Made by a program: the position numbers and the translations under genes
Part shown: positions 6,706-9,424 of the stretch, one piece after another
Layout of the letters: each line of letters begins with the position of its first letter
Numbering within the stretch: position 1 is the stretch's first letter
Assembly (NCBI GenBank): GCA_900751785.1
Contig: CAADSM010000157.1
Location: forward strand, 1-9,424
Direction: 5' to 3'
DNA: 9,424 nucleotides
DNA from: Lachnospiraceae bacterium
GTDB lineage: Bacteria; Bacillota; Clostridia; Lachnospirales; Lachnospiraceae
Notes under the pieces: model-generated
The model's input: the letters and a program-made list of their open reading frames with translations, nothing else
Told to the model about the DNA's origin: nothing
The model's database searches: none

Positions 6706-9007
6706 GATCCATACTCCTTTTCTTCTGCGCAATGGCGAGCTGGCCGAGACAGAGTCCCTCATCGCTCGCGGATACCTGCCTGTGTGTGAAGACTTCGAAC
6801 CCGTTCTCTGTCAGCAGGGAGGCGATCCCTGACAGAAGGAAACGGTTCTGGAAAACGCCGCCGGACAGGACGACAGGCAGTTTCCCGGGATTCAGGGCGG
6901 CACACTGATCCAGCGCCATGCAGCACAGCGTCGCCATAAAGCGGAGTGCGATACGACCTTTGTCTGTCCCGCGCTCCAGGTCTTCAAGAACAGCCCGGAT
7001 CAGGGGGCGTGTATCGAATACCCGCATCTGTTCCGGCCCGCTCAGATAGAATTGAAGCGGGTAGGAGAGAACACTCAGGGGAGCGTCCGCCAGCTCGGGG
7101 GTCTCATAAGGAGAGAGAGCCTCGACGAGCGCTGCGCCCTCGCCTTCGTAATCCGTTTCAGAACGATGCAGGAGAAAGGCGCAGACACCGTCGAACAGGC
7201 GGCCGATGCTGCTTGCCTTCGGGGAAAAAACGGAGTCCAGCAGAGCGGAAAGCATGCGGCATTTTTCCCCTGAAAGAGGAACAGAAGCCAGATCCTCGAT
7301 CCCTGCGTCGCACGCCAGCGCGAGAGCAATGCGCCCGATCTCATGCACCGCCCGGTCTCCGCCGGGCAGAGAAACGGGACGGATAGAGCCCGCGCGGGAG
7401 AAGCTCTCATAACCGCCTTTTAAAAACTCTCCGCCCCAGATCGTACCGTCGGTCCCAAGGCCTGTACCGTCCCAGATGATGCCGAAGCAGGGACCCTCCA
7501 GACGGTTATCCGCCATACAGGACGCCATGTGAGCCCAGTGGTGCTGGATCTGCAGCAGAGGAAGAGCGGCAGCGCCGGCGGCCTCCACAGCTGCGCGGGT
7601 GGAAATATAATCCGGATGCAGGTCGCAGACATAGAGAGTGGGCTTCAGGCGGAACAGGTCCTGATACGTGCGCAGCGCCTGCTCATAGTGCTCAAAAGTC
7701 TCTCCATTCTTCAGATCGCCGATATGAGGGCTTAAAAAGACCTGTGAGCCCCGCCCCAGGGCAAAGGAAGCTTTCTGCTCCGCGCCCATGGCGAAGATCC
7801 CGTCCACATCTCCCTTCATGTCAAGGGGAAGAGGGACATAGCCGCGGCTCCTCCTGAGAAAATAGGGGCTGCCGCCGCGCTCGATCACGAGGGAATCGTC
7901 ACATCGGTTCTGGATATCCCGGTCATGGAGAAGGAAGCCGTCGGCAGTTTCCCCCAGGCAGGAGAGCGCTTCTTCATTGTCCGTGATGACAGGACATCCG
8001 GGGAGATTTCCGCTTGTCATGACAAGGACGTCCGGACCACCGTACGTGCCGTCCAGAAGAAGCATGTGGAGCGGCGTATAAGGGAGCATCACTCCAAGCC
8101 TGGAGCTGAAGCTCAGCCAGGGCATGGAGTCCCTGTCCCTTTTTGCAAGAAGCACGATCGGCCTGGCAGGGCTTGTGAGAAGCTTTTCTTCTCCGTCGGT
8201 GACCCGGCAGATGCGGCGGACTGCCTCAAGGGAACGGCACATGAGAGCAAGGGGCTTCTCGGCCCGGTGCTTTCTCGTGCGCAGACGGTTTACCGCCTCC
8301 GGATCCATGGCATTGCAGGCCAGATGGATCCCGCCCAGCCCTTTGACCGCCAGTATCCCTCCTGCCAAGAGCAGAGCCTGGGCTGCGCGGAAAGGATCGC
8401 CTTCGGCTTCCCGCTGTGCAGCTCCGCTCACGTAAAATGCCCGGGGACCGCACGCGGGACAGCAGTCCGGCTGCGCGTGGTATCTGCGGTCGCTGATCTC
8501 TGAATATTCTTTTTGACATTCGCCGCACATGGCAAATCCATCCATGACAGTCCGTGCCCGGTCATAGGGCAGGCTCCGGATGATCGTATACCTGGGACCG
8601 CAGTTCGTACAGTTGATAAACGGATATCTGTATCTGCGGTCGGAGGGGGTGTACAGTTCTGCGGCACATTCCGGGCAGACAGAAATATCCGGGGAGACTA
8701 AAGTGCTCCCCGGGCTGATCCGGCTGTCACGGATGGAAAACGTGCTGTATTCTCTGTCTCCGTCTTCCGGAACAGCGGTTACTCTGTCAATGCGCGCCAT
8801 GGGCGGCGGCGAAGCTTCGAGGACTGCAAGGAACTTTTCCAGGGAAGGACTGCTGCCGGTGAGGACGCCTTCGAGTCCCTGGGAGGTGTTGCGCACCCAG
8901 CCGCGGATCCCGTACTGTTCTGCCAGCCGGTGCAGGAAAGGACGGAATCCGACTCCCTGGACGATCCCCTCTACAGTGAGCCGCAGACGTGTCACGGGAC
9001 TGCTCAT
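6677..9007 (-). CDS. hypF: Carbamoyltransferase HypF
   Basis: HypF converts carbamoyl phosphate and ATP to a carbamoyl adenylate and passes the carbamoyl group to the C-terminal cysteine of HypE. The 776 residues contain all the expected domains. An acylphosphatase domain covers about 1-95 (VQGVGFRPF at 16-24). Two zinc fingers have CxxC pairs at 111/114, 133/136, 161/164 and 183/186, with the standard 18-24-18 spacing. A YrdC-like domain spans about 205-390 (AEKPLALM, NRCDDSLV), and a Kae1-like domain about 400-765 (HHWAH at 489-493, WDGTGLGTDG at 512-521, VVLSGGVFQNRF at 712-723). The late motif reads SDEGLCLGQ where DGGxxLGQ is usual; the Asp is kept. The 16-residue tail after LAIA overlaps hypC. 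Its ATG overlaps the hypB stop (ATGA) and no clear ribosome site precedes it, suggesting translational coupling. Confidence 0.98.
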   Translation of the reverse strand: MSSPVTRLRLTVEGIVQGVGFRPFLHRLAEQYGIRGWVRNTSQGLEGVLTGSSPSLEKFLAVLEASPPPMARIDRVTAVPEDGDREYSTFSIRDSRISPGSTLVSPDISVCPECAAELYTPSDRRYRYPFINCTNCGPRYTIIRSLPYDRARTVMDGFAMCGECQKEYSEISDRRYHAQPDCCPACGPRAFYVSGAAQREAEGDPFRAAQALLLAGGILAVKGLGGIHLACNAMDPEAVNRLRTRKHRAEKPLALMCRSLEAVRRICRVTDGEEKLLTSPARPIVLLAKRDRDSMPWLSFSSRLGVMLPYTPLHMLLLDGTYGGPDVLVMTSGNLPGCPVITDNEEALSCLGETADGFLLHDRDIQNRCDDSLVIERGGSPYFLRRSRGYVPLPLDMKGDVDGIFAMGAEQKASFALGRGSQVFLSPHIGDLKNGETFEHYEQALRTYQDLFRLKPTLYVCDLHPDYISTRAAVEAAGAAALPLLQIQHHWAHMASCMADNRLEGPCFGIIWDGTGLGTDGTIWGGEFLKGGYESFSRAGSIRPVSLPGGDRAVHEIGRIALALACDAGIEDLASVPLSGEKCRMLSALLDSVFSPKASSIGRLFDGVCAFLLHRSETDYEGEGAALVEALSPYETPELADAPLSVLSYPLQFYLSGPEQMRVFDTRPLIRAVLEDLERGTDKGRIALRFMATLCCMALDQCAALNPGKLPVVLSGGVFQNRFLLSGIASLLTENGFEVFTHRQVSASDEGLCLGQLAIAQKKRSMDHVFSNANED
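6714..6721 (-). promoter_or_regulatory. Ribosome binding site that fixes the hypC start
   Basis: Read on the - strand this is AAAAGGAG, 8 bases before the hypC ATG and wholly inside the 3' end of hypF. It supports MCLAMP as the true N-terminus. Confidence 0.8.
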
Positions 9008-9390
9008 GAGACGGTTCCCGCGACAGTTTCTGCAAGATAGCCGGCCAGTTCATCCAGTCCGTCCCCTGTGCGGCTGCTGACGCGGAAGAGAGGGGCGCCC
9101 GGATTCACGCTGTCATAGTTGGCGCAGACCCGCTCCTCGTCAAACTCAAAATAAGGGAGCATATCGTACTTGTTCAGCACGAGACAGTCCGTATCTGTGA
9201 ACATCAGCGGATATTTCTCTACTTTATCGTCCCCCTCCGGGATGCTGAGTATGGTGATGCGGAGCGATTCTCCGATCCGGAACTCAGCCGGGCAGACCAG
9301 GTTGCCGATATTTTCCACAAAAATAATATCCAGGTCATCCAGAGGGAGGAAGGGAAGGATATTCTGGATGCTCATGGCTTCGATATGGCA
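9004..9390 (-). CDS. hypB: Hydrogenase nickel incorporation GTPase HypB (C-terminal part, broken by poly-G)
   Basis: HypB is a SIMIBI-class GTPase that, with HypA, loads nickel into the hydrogenase large subunit. Only the last 128 codons remain. The first readable residues are CHIEAM, and Cys1, His2 and Cys33 (in ENIGNLVCPA) reproduce the spacing of the G-domain metal site of E. coli HypB (Cys166, His167, Cys198). NKYD (73-76) is the guanine-specificity motif, and SSRTGDG (105-111) fits the G5 region. The Walker A and N-terminal metal-binding segments would lie upstream and are missing. The reading frame extends past the Met at 9375, so that Met is internal, and the frame runs into the run of G at 9391. 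The stop overlaps the hypF start by ATGA. The 5' loss looks technical rather than biological. Confidence 0.95.
   Translation of the reverse strand, partial: CHIEAMSIQNILPFLPLDDLDIIFVENIGNLVCPAEFRIGESLRITILSIPEGDDKVEKYPLMFTDTDCLVLNKYDMLPYFEFDEERVCANYDSVNPGAPLFRVSSRTGDGLDELAGYLAETVAGTVS

Positions 9391-9424
<34 letters not shown>

Noticed and set aside
6706..6762. Upstream extension of hypC by 19 residues
   Set aside because: HypC must begin Met-Cys, and AAAAGGAG lies at the right distance from the ATG at 6703-6705.
9373..9375. ATG at 9375 as the start of a short HypB-like protein
   Set aside because: The frame continues upstream through CHIEA, which is conserved in HypB and holds two metal ligands. 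This Met is internal to a truncated gene.

Overview
This window looks like a contig end from a Gram-positive anaerobe of the Clostridia, most likely Lachnospiraceae. The reasons are strong AGGAGG-type ribosome sites, a short HisG working with HisZ, a fusion of a HisF-like domain to HisIE, and a compact hyp cluster. This placement is an inference from gene content and style; no rRNA or other taxonomic marker is present.

Left half, + strand (1-4283): the distal part of a histidine biosynthesis operon, in the order hisZ (3' end only), hisG, hisD, hisB, and a three-domain gene encoding a HisF-like barrel followed by HisI and HisE. Spacing is tight, with 59 bp the largest gap. HisZ and HisG together make the PRPP-consuming first enzyme. 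HisI and HisE carry out steps 2 and 3, HisB the dehydration of imidazoleglycerol phosphate, and HisD the final oxidation to histidine. No separate hisA, hisH, hisF, hisC or histidinol phosphatase gene is present. The operon start is outside the window, so no promoter is seen.

Middle (4284-4367): a short convergent intergenic region holding a long hairpin flanked by A-rich and T-rich tracts. It is placed to terminate both operons.

Right half, - strand (4368-9390): the hydrogenase maturation genes hypB (partial), hypF, hypC, hypD and hypE, transcribed right to left with overlapping or nearly touching ends. HypF and HypE make the cyanide ligand from carbamoyl phosphate, HypC and HypD assemble the Fe(CN)2CO group, and HypB helps deliver nickel. 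The strain therefore probably has a [NiFe]-hydrogenase encoded elsewhere. Catalytic or metal-binding residues are intact in every hyp gene.

The last 34 bases (9391-9424) are pure G, cut into hypB, and look like a sequencing or assembly artefact. There is no RNA gene, CRISPR array, mobile element or wholly unknown gene. The least ordinary biological feature is the probably non-catalytic HisF-like domain on HisIE.
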